Source: Liolophura sinensis (Eukaryota; Mollusca; Polyplacophora; Chitonida; Chitonidae). Taken from it: DNA of 64,000 nt. Location: contig NC_088301.1 in NCBI RefSeq assembly GCF_032854445.1, forward strand, positions 42,281,116 to 42,345,115, read 5' to 3'. A model generated the notes under the pieces. That model saw nothing but the letters and a program-made list of their open reading frames with translations, had not been told where the DNA came from and searched no databases. A program made the translations under genes and the position numbers. Positions 1 to 53,876 of the stretch are shown piece after piece (the first letter of the stretch is position 1; the number at the start of each line of letters is the position of its first letter).

Positions 1-3000
1 ATATGATTTGTACACCTGTACACTTCACCTAGTAGATGATCACGAATTGTTCACAATGGAATTCTCACCCCCACAGAGTTTTGCAGTTAAAATTTCACAG
101 GCTGGAGTCATATGGAAGCCTTGAGCTGATGGGACATTTGATTACATATACATGTATGTACATTTCTGACTTCAATAAATAACAAATAAAGCATTAAAAT
201 TTCACAAACAGTCCTCATTTATGACTTGAAGTTTAAAAAGTATTCTGATCTCTGATAACTGCCTGCAAGTTGTAATGCACATACACACTATAATACTACA
301 TGTGGATATCCGTGAAGGATTTGCATGTATTTACAATGAAGGAAACGGCACAAAAAGCAGAAAAGCATTTCACTACTTACACAAGATCAAAAGTAAAGGT
401 AAGGCTCTAATAAAAAGAATTTAAATGCAGCTCTGTAAAGATAGCTTATAAATGCTAAATTGTAAAGCTTACAAAACAAATGTATCATAATTAATTACAT
501 AAATCCACATTATGACTTTAAAACATGTACATTAAGTCAATAAACCTGTTGATGTCCTCAAATGGAAAATGAAGGAGTTTGTTCCAACAGCTCTGTAAGG
601 ACATACTGATGTTGTACAGCTAAATTACATGTATCACCTACACATCTTTAACTGTAGGAACATACCACTAGAGGGCATTACGGTACAAAAATGTCTGATA
701 ATGAGTATGGAAATCATCATAATCAGTCATTTCATACAATTTGTTCCTTTTATTTATCCAGCATTTTTTTCCCCCGAAAACAATAAATGCTTATTTTAAA
801 TTTAATTACAGCAATACACCTGAATTTCCCAATTATATTATTAAAAGCAGATACTTTGAAAAAATCTACACTATGAACTGACCATGCAAAGGCCATGTGC
901 AAATGTTACAGATCAAGTGTGCAAAAATTACCAGTCCAGGTGTGCAAATCTTACCGATCAACAGTAAATGTGAGTACACCTGTTCATACATCAAACCAAT
1001 ATAAAAACATGAAACACTGAGAAAAAGTTTGAATAAGTCACTACAAAATCTCTGTCCTCCTATCTAATGAAGTGTATGACTGATTGAACAAATTCAATGA
1101 CTGAACAGGTAACACGTTCAGTTCCACACAACACAGTTGTACACCCTGATATCTTGAGCCTTGTTGTGTTTGATGTCATTACTCTATCATTGTCTCAACT
1201 CTATGTGTCCTTCACTAACGGCTCCTGCATCTATTGAGCCTTGTTGTGCAGTCGTTCCTCCATTTCGCATCTGCTGTTCGTTTGTATGAGACATCAGGGT
1301 GAATGAAGAAGTTAACTGAATCTACAGCAACAGTCCCAGTATTAAAAGAAATGAACATGTTATCTGATATAGTAACTTTGAGTAAACAGCAGCTGTAGAA
1401 AAACATTTAGTACATAAAAAGTGGAAGAAAAACAGAAGAGCCAGATTGTGAGAAGAGGGCACTCTAAGAAATATCAATAAAAGGAATATAGACATATTCT
1501 AAAGATATAAAAATCCAAACAAGAAAAAAAAAACATATAAAAAACATATGAAAAGTAACTGGTTAGGAAACACACGGCAGCCAGGATAAGTAAACAGAAA
1601 CACAAGCTTCACAAAACCACAAAACAGCATTGGCCAAAAACTGACATTTTTTAAACTTAATTTTTACGTACAAACGCAGCGGGCGGCAAATTTCTACTTT
1701 TTGAACCGGTTTTTCACTTTTGTATTCACACTATTTCACTCCAAAATCAGCAGGTATTGTTTGAGTCTGCAGACGATCAAAAGCAAATGTAAAGCAAAAA
1801 TTTCTTGGTGACCTAATAATTAAATCCATTTTTTTGCTCAAATTTTGATCAAAGTGATTGGTTATAAACTGAATGAAAAAAGTAGAAAGGCATAATTTCG
1901 ACACTCACAAGCTTTGGAGGAAATATAAGTAAAGAAGGGGCAGTAGACAATGCAATTTTTACAAGTTTAAACTTCTCAATCAGGTATATGATCTAGGGTA
2001 TTCAGTTTGGGGTGTGGTAGGAAAGGTAGCCAGGAGTGTGTGTCTGTCAGAGCTATCTAAGTGACTCAAACAATTAAATGCTGTGAATGAGGTGGCAAAC
2101 CAGCCAGCTATAAGCTGGAATGGTCAGGCACTGCCAGGGTAAGACTTACCACACTGACAAACCAGGGCAGAGGAAGGAACAAGCTTTGAGCTCTGTCTAC
2201 AGATTGTTAACACGCAAGGTGGAACTGCAGATGTAACGGCTCAAACAGACGGAATCATTACCACAAATGGGAAGAAACGTAATGTTTCTTCTTTATACAA
2301 ATCACACGGTTCAAGGGGTCTTCAAACTGCTCTCCCTTAGGAGGTGGGATTCGGCATTTAAACAGCGATTTGTGTCCTCAAAAGAGACGGAAAATAGAAC
2401 AGGGAATCAGAAGGGAGATGAGTACTGAAAGGGAACAGGCAATGTTATCCGTGAATACCATACCATTTAAATGGGACTGTGAGGCAGTGGCTGCAGAAGT
2501 GAGGACTATATATATACATATATATTACTAGTTAAGTTAGGAAGAAGAAAAAGAAAAACAGGTTAAAACTACATGTAAGAGAAGCAAAATGAGATCTGAT
2601 AAAAAAAAAAAAAATAAAAATGCAGAGGCAACAAGTTTATGCAAAAAAGCAGCAAGTGAATGTAAGGAAGCAACAAGTACAAGACGATGTAAGTGAGAGT
2701 GATGAGGAGGTGATGTGTCACAGCATGCAGTTTTTCGTGTAAACATCGTTCATCAGTGAAGGACAAGTGATTTTCTCGGACAGGTGAATTTCTAAACTAA
2801 CACCATACTTATAAACTACCAGTACCACTGAATGAAAAACCAGTGTTATAACTTTATCACGGAGATATAACAAGTCACCTAATTCTTCCTCCTACTGTTT
2901 TTTTTTTAAATTTAGTTATTCAAATGTTCTTCAGCATCTTTTCTTTCCATGTGATCTTACATGTATGTCATGGTCTTTGCTGACTTTCTATCACCACCTG

Positions 3001-4045
3001 ACACAGAAAAAATTTCAGTTTGTTTTGGGATTTTACCACTTCTTCTACTTTCAGCTGGTCACTTCTCTCACAGATGTTTTCATCAAAAAAGCTGAGGGAA
3101 ATCAATATTTGTAAAATCCAAGGAATTGTACATTACTTGAAATTGTTGGCCTCAAGCTTTTGACAAAAGCAAGTCTCAAGCAATCGGTTGATTCCACAGT
3201 CTGAGACATTCACAGTAATCCCCTGAATCATTCAGCTAACTGTGCAAGGGAATCCACACATCTTTAATCTGCACGCAAATTGCGCAAAAATCCGACGAAT
3301 TAAAAGCTTTAAGAATCCGCCGAATTATAGCTTTGCTTGTTCGTTCAGCTCCTCCGGAGTTGGCTGGAGGTCCTGTTTATGGTGAATTCGGTGCGTCGAG
3401 GGATCAAGGCCTGCAAATGACCAAGCAATAGGCCCATGTTGCCAGTTAAAATTCTCTGATTATACTTTTTCAGTTGATAATCAATAAAAAATTGGAGAAA
3501 AGAAAACCAGGAGCATGAAGAAATATGAAAAAAAAATCTAACTGAAAAAAAAAGACTACAAACTACCTCGTTGACAGTAGGGCACAGGACTTCTCTAATT
3601 TGGAAAAAAGCCTTGATGGATGGAAGCATGCAAAGATCTAGGTCATAAACTGATTTGAAAGAGAACTGCACTTCGATGTCATTAGCACAAAGACTAGACA
3701 GAACTGCAACACATGATGCTGTGGTTAAAACTTTGCCAACAAATTAGAAAGTTGTGCTCTACTGTGCAGTTTCGGTTAGGAGGTGAAGCTGTCTAAATGG
3801 TTAATGTACAACATAGGAAGTGATTGTCAAACACAAGGTTAGTGTCCACAAGTGCCACCATCAACACAATGCCATGATGAGGAGCTATGTTTCTTCTATA
3901 TTAAAGAAATTCAACTCTAAAGATGGGAAACTGTGAAAGAGGAAAGCTTTTACCAAAAGCAATGTTTAGCATAGATAAAGCTGGATGTGCTATCAATTTA
4001 TCTTTGCTGATGGTGTCAAAGACTATAATGCATTACAAAACAGTT

Positions 4046-4390
4046 CACCATCACACAGTGGTCAACCATCACGGAATGGCACGCCATCATGGAATGGCAT
4101 ACCATCATGGGATAGCATGCCATCATAGAATGGTACATCATCATCGAATGACACACCATCTTGGAACAGCACACCATCCTGGATTGGCTCTCAATCATGA
4201 AAAGGTACCCCATCATGGAACAGCACACCATCATGGAACAGCACACCATCCTGGAATGGCACATCATCATGGAACAGCACACCATCATGGAATAGCACAC
4301 CATCATGGAACAGCACACCATCATGGAACAGCACACCATCATGAAACTGTACACCATCATGGAATGGCACAGTGTTCCAGAATAGCACAC
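4046..4390. repeat. 18-bp tandem repeat (CACCATCATGGAACAGCA type)
   Basis: About 18-19 imperfect units with core CATCATGGAA(C/T)(A/G)GCACAC run head to tail. The period is six codons, so plus and minus frames read as histidine- or methionine-rich repeats (HHGTAH on plus). This explains the overlapping ORFs of 171, 124 and 77 codons here. No splice or start context supports a gene. Confidence 0.9.
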
Positions 4391-6462
4391 ACTTACAAAA
4401 TGTCACACCAGAGCATTCATACAATTTTCACTAGTTGATCATAATTAGGGTGGACTTCTAACCTGTATTTATACAATACCTTCCAACCAATACTTGGAAC
4501 AACAAAAGAATATAGGACTGAGAGGGGAGGAACATGTATATTTATATTCAAGCACATTTTTAATGGGCATAATATTACTGTCATAATTTCATAAATTCTG
4601 GTTTGTCTTTCAAATACAAGAAAAACATTCCTCCTGAAGGAGATGAAAACATTAAGTGATTACATAACTTGCATTTTAGGTCTGAGAAAGATGTGAGTAA
4701 AATTTTAAAGGCTAGAAGACACAATTTGCATATGATGTGAACATGTTACTTGATGATATGAAGGCATCTTTAATAGTTTTATTTGATAATCACAGCATTT
4801 GTATTTCATTCATTCTCTCAAAAACAATTATAATGATTAGCTTCAGACCAAAATGCCTTCAGTGAATATGTGAATATCCAAGGACTAAGAGTGGACGATG
4901 AACTGAAATCTTAGGCTGTTAGGTTACTGGAATGGGTCAAACCGGGAGACTCAAAATGGTGAAACATAACAGGGTTTTAGTGAAGGGCAAAAACAAATCA
5001 CTTGGAGTGTCAAACCAACTACTGTTAGAGTGCTGTATCATGTCCACAATTACTGACAACTTACCTTTATATGAATTTTGGATCACATGTTACACAAAGA
5101 TACCCATGCCATGATTAATAAATTACAAAACACTATCAAATATTTTGGCATTTTAATCGCCTAAAATAAGAGTGAAATCAAGACCATCATTTCAACAAAT
5201 TGTGAAATGCCCAGTTCAGCGATAATGTTGTTATGAACTACAATGAATCCATCTGCCATTATTTTGGCTCAACAACTTTGGAAGATTTGAATGGTAAGGC
5301 AGTATATGATCTGAAATATAATTCCTCATTAGCTCAAAAATCACTCTTATAAAAGGCAACAACAATGTGACCAGTCTTTCAGACTGTTTTGGCAACAATA
5401 AAAAAAGAATTTTGAAAACAATTTTTCTTCCAGGTCATGGTCTTTTTCAAAATTTTTTTTCTTCTTTGTTTTGAACAACAAAGTCATAATTGTGGACAAA
5501 AATTTATATACATATATATGGTACATAATTGTCATATTGAGACTGAAAATTTCGAGAAAAAATTGCAATATAATTCAATCTCACGTAAGCCATTTCATAC
5601 AAAGCAGTTTAAGCCATTATTGGTGAATGGAATAAAAGTGAGTTTAATGACATGGTGGTTGAAAAAAAAACAAAAAACAGGACGAAAAGGCAGGAAGGTG
5701 AATTAGGCATGTGCAGGAACAAAATTTACCATCATTCAGGTTACACCTTAATTAGTAGTACCAGTACCATTGTGATTACCCAATACTCCAAAGTTCTAAA
5801 GAGCATTTCAGATAAAAATAAAAAACAAAAAAACCCAGTGATGTGCAACAAGTTAAACTTTGGAATAAGACCTAGTGTATCTGTTGCCAAAACATACCTG
5901 AACAGAGGAAGTTATGGATTTGCCTGAACTGATGGTTTATTAAGATCTGTACATGTCCAGGCACAGGTTGTAACATGTTAATCTTAAGACTCTCATGCAA
6001 AGGTAAGTCTGACATTTTCACACACATACATGGAACATTTTGCATGTATAGAGTAATATATATAAATATGTGTACATACATGTATACAGAGATAAATACA
6101 TATATATGTACAAATATATCATATATACCCATTTATATATATATACATCATACATGTAGTTAAAATGCAAACACAAACGTACAATGGCACAAAGTTCTAA
6201 AATGCACCGAGATAAGCACGTCTACTTAAGACGTGGAAACAATCCAATGAAAGATGAGTGAATAAGATACGGTCTCACATACCTCAGAGTCATGCAGAAT
6301 AAACCAGAAATGCACACACTACTGTGGGATATATGAAAGCGTGGAGACAGCACATGCAAAAGTTGCATGCAAGCTGCCATAGGTAAGTCAACAAGACATG
6401 CAGAATGCAGAGCAAACTGAAAAATTAAAGAAGGTAGGATGTGGCAGTATTGGTACTTATTT

Positions 6463-6468
6463 TTTATT
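6463..6468 (-). terminator. Possible polyadenylation signal AATAAA after exon C3
   Basis: AATAAA on minus about 180 bases past the C3 stop, but inside a long A-rich run, so it may be chance. No better-placed signal was identified for C1 or C2. Confidence 0.25.
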
Positions 6469-6646
6469 TTTTTTTTTTCCTATTTTTTTTTTTTTAATCC
6501 TTTAATTTAAAAATTTTGGTATTTTTTCTTCCATTTTTCATGATGGTTTGTGTTAGTTGTGTATGTAATTCCTGAGAAGGGAGAAGTGGTGGCAGACGAA
6601 GGTGACGGGGAGGGTGACACAGTGCTCTATACTAGCAGTGGGGAGA

Positions 6647-46439
<39,793 letters not shown>

Positions 46440-46478
46440 GGTGGGATCACACAACCTGCCGGAAAACCTTTACGTTAC
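46440..46478 (-). other. Probable 5' UTR part of PMCA first coding exon
   Basis: On the minus strand a TTCTGTTATAG acceptor-like site ends just above 46478. The 39 bases after it contain two CpGs in a CpG-poor region and an in-frame stop before the ATG. A second possible acceptor (CCGGCAG) lies closer to the ATG. Either way the true 5' end and promoter must be further upstream and were not located. Confidence 0.45.
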
Positions 46479-47446
46479 CTATAACAGAAACCAAGTACAT
46501 GGTCAGACACTTGGGTACAAACGTATGCACACATGCTTAAGGGAGGTAACTCATACAGGAGAAACAACTCCATGTATATTGGGAGTTGTAAATCTCATTC
46601 CAACCCATTCAGGTACAAAAATATTTAACTGAACAAAATTTTTCTCAATGACATATGGTAATTAGCATTTAGCATGATTAGATTTTTCAAACATGTTGCC
46701 TCCTTTAATTTTAACTCACAAACATGTTCATCTATGCAGAACCATGTCCTTGATATCATAGCATGTTACCCCTGACAACATATGTGTATCATAGGGCAAC
46801 TTCTGTGTCTCTGAAAATTATCACCCAAACGTATGAAGTGCTCAATCTGTTTGTAAACTGTCCAGAAAATATAACCTATACTCTTGGCCATATCAACAAC
46901 AGCCATAAAAAACATGTTCCAAGTCTTCACAAGATATCACATATATGTATTCTATCATATTCTTGAAAATGCATGAACACTACATGTATGTATGAAGTGT
47001 GTACGCAGAGCGAGCTCACCTCTCTCTCCAAAAACATGCATATGTAAATTATGGACTACAGTACATGTAGAGACATATAGCATTATTTAGACAATCACAG
47101 GGTATATGCAGTATGAACACAAGATGACTCATGACCTATAAAAACTGGGAGAAAAAAATACTAAAACAGGAGCCCATAACCTTTTTAGTTCAAAAAAATA
47201 AGTAAGATGAGAACTGGCACAATTATTTCAAATAATGGGCTTGCATCTACGGTATCAAGACAACACACAGGTAGATAACCTGGATTATCCCTCATGTCAG
47301 CCAAATCAGCCTCCCTCAACAGGTCTCACTGGTCACATATTGACAATTCAGCCTGATAGCGCAGCCCTGCGCTAAATCCATTGACAAGGCTGGCAGGCCC
47401 CAGCTGTCATCACTGTGCTTTACACACACAGCAAACCCTTCTGCAG

Positions 47447-47469
47447 ACACACACACACACACACACACA
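47447..47469. repeat. (AC)n microsatellite
   Basis: About eleven AC units next to another shorter ACACACA stretch. Confidence 0.95.
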
Positions 47470-48487
47470 GTGTTTACTCGCAGCTGCCATTATGAGACCT
47501 GCAGGCCTTGGCCATAGTGATTCCATCAGGACACAAACCCAATACATAAATCACCTGTCTCCAAACTCTGCAGGCAACCCTGATATTGAACAATATCAAA
47601 AATGTGTGATACAAATATAAAGAATATAAGGAGCAGAGGGACAGCACACCTGGCAATATATATGTAGATACATGTATTGTACGAGCACCAAACTGAAAAA
47701 CCGAATTACATATTCAGCTGTGAATTTAAACAGTAACATGCTTCACAAAGGGCAAAACCTTCAGCCTGGCATTACTTAGATGTACCTTTCTACATGCACC
47801 ATGAACAACTCTGAGACTTCCAGTTATCTGCACACAGAATGATCAGTATGATTCAGCATCACTAACTCTTTTAAGCTTCTTTTATTTATCTGATTCTGCT
47901 GCGCAAAAGAAAGCTCATAGCATCTATAATTATATTCAAACGCATATGATATCACTAATTACATCAGTTTGAATTCCTCATCTGTGAGTTGTATCATTTC
48001 GTTATGGTCCCATTCCTCAAAACCATTTTCTGACATAAGCAAAAATTTAAAATTACGACTTTTTTGATCTACTTGTAAAATGTGTTTGTACCATGCCGCG
48101 GTAAAAACTTTGTAATTGTTGTCTGCAATATGTATTCACATTATTCTAGTCACTCGAGGGATATCACCTGTTATTAAATACTAGGATGAGGCATACAAAT
48201 GACTTATTTCTCCTACACATCATAGGGGTGAGACAGACACTGGGATGAAAAAGAGGTAACTATAAATTATAGTCATAATTTTGTCCTTTTTAGCATTTTG
48301 GAATTAAGTTCTGAAAAAAAAAATTCCTCCAAGAAGACGACAAATCTCATGCCTGAGTCACAAGGTAGTTTCTATCTACGGTTCATTTTTTCACTGGTTT
48401 ACTGGTTATCTATTCAGTTCATGTCATTTTGATATAGTCATTTAAGTCACATACTGTAGAACAGTGTTACCAGTTCTTAATGGAACT

Positions 48488-48501
48488 CCCCCCCCCCCCC
48501 C
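48488..48501. repeat. Poly-C tract of 14
   Basis: Uninterrupted run of C in otherwise AT-rich DNA. Length is likely unstable between individuals and prone to sequencing error. Confidence 0.95.
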
Positions 48502-51500
48502 TTCCACTATGCACAATTATTACATGGCTAACTTTTACTACATCTGTATGCCAAAGAAAGAACAGCAATAATATCATTAAAAGTTCCTGGTGTCTGATTT
48601 GGTCTCATTCATACCACTTGAGGGCAAATGGTTAAATCAAGCTAGATCTCTAACCCAGGTATTGGTAAGAAGAAGTCCATAACTCCTGTAGAGCACGTAC
48701 ACATGTACATGAAGATATATTATAATCCATCTATTAATTCCATGCTAGAAACAATCAAATCTAAATGTTTTTGAACTGCAGGTGAAAGTTTGTATTTTTC
48801 CTCGACAGAATCCTCTTGCAGGACTGTCAACCCATGCCACGTGCAGACCATCAGGAACAGGTAGCATCCCTGCACTAGCCTCACAACAAATTCAGCCCTC
48901 GGGCACTGCCTTCCCTAACCCTCTCTGAACACCGGATTTCTACATGTATGCCCCACTTCCTGTTACATGATAAAGCCATTTCAAGTGTCATGGAGTTGAG
49001 ACGATACTAGCTGCCAGCAGGGATTTCCAATGTCATCGGCAAACAGATGCAAATGTACACAGATGCTGCAATGGCAGCCAATTAGGTGCAGCTGCTCTGA
49101 AGCAGTTCTGGTAAACACTTATTTCCAATCCAAAAGGAAATCCACTTTTTAACACGTGTTGAACTGGCATTGGCAAATGCCATTACAGAACTTTGGAAAT
49201 AAAAGTTCAATGTCAAAACCTCGTCTGGACTGCAGCATGACTTCTCTTCCAGGAACACCTAGCCACAACAAGCTTAGATTCAAGGTCTTAATTATATTAA
49301 TTACAGTAGTTACTGTAACCAAAATAGATGTGTACATCTTACAAAGGGAAAACCATACATAATCACCTAATGTTTATAGTCTCTACAAAATCTATATATC
49401 CTGATGAGGCAAGCTAAACTGTAAAGAGTGCTTTAAATGTGTACGTCCATATGCAAAGGACAATGCAACACACAGTGGCCAACGTGTCCAGACAGAAGTC
49501 TCCAGAGTTTGGACTGTTTACTGTGAGGTAAGCACTTTAGAAACTTCACTGGATAAGGATTCGTGTGCTGGGAGCGTTGGAGAGGAATTTCGCTGCATTT
49601 TAATTCCACCCACCTTGTAGTCTGGAGACCAGTTTTACTTGGTACTACATGTACCTAACCATTTACACGCCTTACATGCAATCCCACATGGCCACGGACT
49701 GACGGCCAAAAATTACAAGAACAGTAATAATTCAAGAGCATCACAATTCTTCAACACCCTTGCATTTCACCTTCTCACCAGAATCTCTACCAGACGAAAA
49801 GGGGTAGAGATATTTAACATATGAACTAGGTGAGAGAAACCTACATGTACGACAAAAAGACTAACATAAATCTTCAAAGAAATAAAACCCTCAAAAATGA
49901 GCCTTCACAGCTATCCTTCGTATGATATTAGTAACTATCCAAAACAATGACCTTTAAGTACAATTAAGTATATGCACACATACATCAATTATAGTTTTGT
50001 TGTTACCTTATGTTTAAACATCATACACCTACAAGATTAAACTATAATACAGCTTAAACTCAATTTGACATATCCTACACACCTTAACTGATACATTCAC
50101 ACTGTGATCCCAGATTGTATAAATCAGTTTGGACTCACGAACAACATTTGTCGCTGAAAGCAAGATTTTCAGATCCTGGTGTCAAATGATCCGGAATACT
50201 GGTTACCCGCACACAAGCAACATTTGTTGCTCATTTTTGAGGATTCCACCAACAAAGGACTGTAACATAATATGTCATGTGACTGAAACAGGGATCCATT
50301 TTGTCTCTACTAGCATTAAATTTCCATATATGGTGATTGGTTGATCTAAAGGACAACAATCTCACAAGATGCAGCCCCCCCTCCCCCCCAACCCCCACCT
50401 TGTATTCCAAACTCAGGAATCCTTGTGGTAGTTTGTGAGGATTTTTTGTTGTCCAGATTAAGAAATCCGTTACTGACAACAAATATTGTCCCTGTGCACT
50501 GGGCTTTAGCATTCGTTTAGTCAATGTGTAGACTAAAATAATCAAGCCAAGGTATACCATATTCGACAAGCACAATGATTAAATGCATTTCAAAAAAAAA
50601 AAAAAAAAAGCAAATGGATGAAAAGTCTCGACATACAGGTACCTGCTTTTAATCACAGTTGCATGATTTGTTAATAGCAGATTCTGGCAGTTGCGTTGTG
50701 ATGTCTTCCAGATAGGAATAATGGATAACATGTGTGATCCCAGAATGCAGACCGAAGAAAACCCGGTTTGTGTTATTTCTATAGATAACACCTTATCATA
50801 GTACTAACCTATATCTACAAGTAAATATACAAAACAACTACTTTGCTCCAGAAGTACATAAGCCCAGATGTAAAAACCTGAACATCAAGTAACGCAGGAC
50901 AGCAAAATGTCCCTCCTCTTTGCCTTTACAGAGAAAGAGACAAGCTAACATTTACTGCTAACACAAACAGTAGGAAGAGGGAAATAAATGTGCTTAAATA
51001 GAACTTCAACAGTTTAAGATGAAAACCACACTCAGAGTATGACAACCTGACACAATAATCTATGCAATGTACATTGTTCTCCAAATTATCTACCCAATAA
51101 ATAAACAAATAACAGGGGGAGGGTGGGGGAAAACAATTTCAAATCACCACCCTGTTACTTTTTAGCCAGTGGGAAAGAAATGTTTGATAGGTTCACATGG
51201 TGATTTTCTTTGTACAAATGCTGATTTTCACTGTACAAAATGGGTCAACCATTTTCAATAGGTGTACTCTGACAATGTGGTGTGAACTTCTTACAAATTA
51301 AGATACAAGATTTCATATAAACTCAAAATATACACCAAGCAAGTCTTCATTTATCAATTTTTCCTTTCCCATTTTTATACACGTGTTGACTACATGAGAT
51401 AATCAAAACAGACAAACAGAAATCAACGTTCATGGCATTTTCTGTAATTGTCAATAAACAAAAGGCATCAATCTTTTCGGTGTAGTGTAGAAGAATTTGA

Positions 51501-53814
51501 ATGTTAATTTTCAGATTAATTAGCTGCAGTTCAAGATGCTTTGTAACTGACTCGCTGATCAACAAGGGAACGCCTACTAAATCTGTGAAAAGGAAGATCA
51601 AAATCCCCTGTCCAGCGACCTTTCGTGCCAGCTTATTCATAGCTTTGGTGATTTGGCCTCATGAAGCACTCTGCCATCATGTCTGCAGACGTCTGACAGT
51701 GAAATGGACACAAGGGGGCTGAAGGGGAAGACAATGCACATACTGAAAACCTGGTCTCTTCCTAGCTCTGTGAACAAAAATCAATACACAGGCAATTCCA
51801 TAAACTTGCCCACAGTCTCCGATGAAGGCATGTACAATATCACATGACAATAGGATGTCCCAGCTGAAAATGCCAAAATTTACCCAAGTTCTATGAAGCT
51901 CAAAACAATTTGCTATGTTAAAAATCCAGCCCACATGCTCCTCTTGCACAGGGCAGTTTGAAACACAATTATCATTCATCTATAAAGATGTATTTCAATT
52001 TGAAGTATATGCTCTTTTATGTTTCGGGATATAGATTTTCACTTTTATGGAAAAAGCCACCCACAAGAGCCACGGTCTTCCCAAGAACTAATTTAGAGGC
52101 TCTCACTAACTCAATGTCTTCTACGTAGGCAAACTGCTTTTATTACCTTTGTATTCCTTGCTGCCATTTGTAGATGTTAAATACATAAAAGCTAACTTGA
52201 CTGCTACATATCTGTACACACCAATCTAACAAACACCAACAGATTATAACTCCATATATGTATGTAAATGTACCTTGTAACTGGATGTTTCATGATGAAT
52301 ATACAAAATAATATGCTTTAAAATTAATGCATGCTTCCAAATACCTACACATGAGTATTAAGACACTGACATTACACATTTAACAGATTTACAGACAGTT
52401 CAGGCACAACATAACTAAACAACTTATATTTTGCTAAGAATAACTAATATACAAGCTAATAGACATACACATAAGAGGTTTTACCCACCAGTGAAAACTT
52501 CAATGCAGTACGTCCCATGTAAAACAACCATGTTTCTTCCCACACAAAATCAATAGGACTTCATCTGTTCCAGGCCAAGGGGTTTTCAAGCTCATGTTAT
52601 CTGTTTTTAATTCTGGTAATACTAGCATTTCAGGAAGTACACTGACATCACAATTATTCCCTATGACTTACTGATGACATTATTTTGCTTTTTTCGGTTT
52701 GTGCTTTACATGCTTTCAGCAATTACATGTTTGAGGTATGGAAAGCTACTCATCATAGGCCTATGTGATCAGAATCTAAACAACACCATATACAAGGCAT
52801 TTAGTGTATGTGTAAATTTCAGCATATCTGTACAAGTATCTCAGGCCATGAGCAATTAAATACATTTCCCTCCATCAACCCATGACATCTGGTAACCATG
52901 TTGACTATGTCAAACCTTATAAATTGATTTATCATGCTCATCACTTAATTTAAGTCTGATGGCAGTCTTGTGACAGATAACACTAAAGCATAAAACTGCC
53001 GAATCATTTATTAACTCTGTGACAGTCGGGGAGGAGGTATCCTCAGTTGGTTCCATCCTCATATGTTTGTGTTATGACATAATTAGGGTCTGTGGCTACA
53101 TGAACTCCACAGCCATGGCAGTATTGCAATGTGGGAGAGAATCACAATATAGTACAATTGGTACAGTACAAATCCATGTGTATCATACAACATAGAAAAA
53201 CAGGGAGTACACACTCTTCAGAAGAGCTTACCAATGGAACCACAATTATTCATGCTCCTTTTTTCCTTTTTGTTCCTCAACACCAAACCCTCAAAACCAA
53301 ACACTTATGAAATTTGCTCCACTGGTCTAGGGAAATTAAATACAACTGCTCATCCACATGTGTAGTGTCTTTGGAGGAAACAGTTATGCATAATTCAGCC
53401 AAATGGCAGCACATACTGTAATTAATGCGAAGAATCCTGTTTTTACTGCGAACAGTTGAAGGATGGATCAAGAAGTTGATACCAATCAGCAAGGTTATTC
53501 ACTGGCTGACCAAAGCAAATACAAACCATGGTGGAGTCAGTTGAGCATGTTGTTTAGTATAAATTGCTTTCATGCATCTAGAAGCCTTGACTAGATGGCC
53601 ATCAGTCATATTTAGCCTAGATCACACAGTAAAGAATTATATGAGAGACAAATGTACTAATATACAATTACAACAAATATAACACATCTGAATTTTAATC
53701 AACTGCAAACCCAAAGCTTTGTAATCTGCAATTTGTAAAAGACATTACACACGCATGTTGCCAACATCTAAGGATGACTCAAATTCAAATTGTTACTGTG
53801 ATTTACCTCCTGAA

Positions 53815-53876
53815 CTTTTTGATAATATCCCACAGTATCCTCCCTGCCAAGGTCAATGTCCTTTACTTCTGAGAAA
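53815..53876 (-). other. Candidate upstream exon (62 nt)
   Basis: On minus, acceptor GGATTTTTCTCAG and donor GAG then GTAAATC enclose 62 bases. One frame reads VKDIDLGREDTVGYYQKVQE without stops. If joined to the PMCA first coding exon at 46478 this frame stops after two codons, so it would be 5' UTR. It could also belong to another gene. No homology recognised. Confidence 0.3.

Larger units (their letters stand above)
1..6646 (-). other. Probable 3' UTR or downstream sequence of PMCA
   Basis: AT-rich, with no ORF that resembles a protein. It holds the 18-bp minisatellite at 4046-4390 and short TA runs near 2508-2526 and 6050-6150. How much is transcribed as 3' UTR of the C3 form cannot be told from DNA. 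Confidence 0.6.

Noticed and set aside
3923-4438. 171-codon histidine-rich plus-strand ORF
   Set aside because: Made almost entirely of the 18-bp minisatellite; the opposite strand is equally open.
46440-46454. N-terminal extension of PMCA (CDPT before MAEEE)
   Set aside because: The upstream codon is TTG, not ATG, and an in-frame TAA lies shortly before it.
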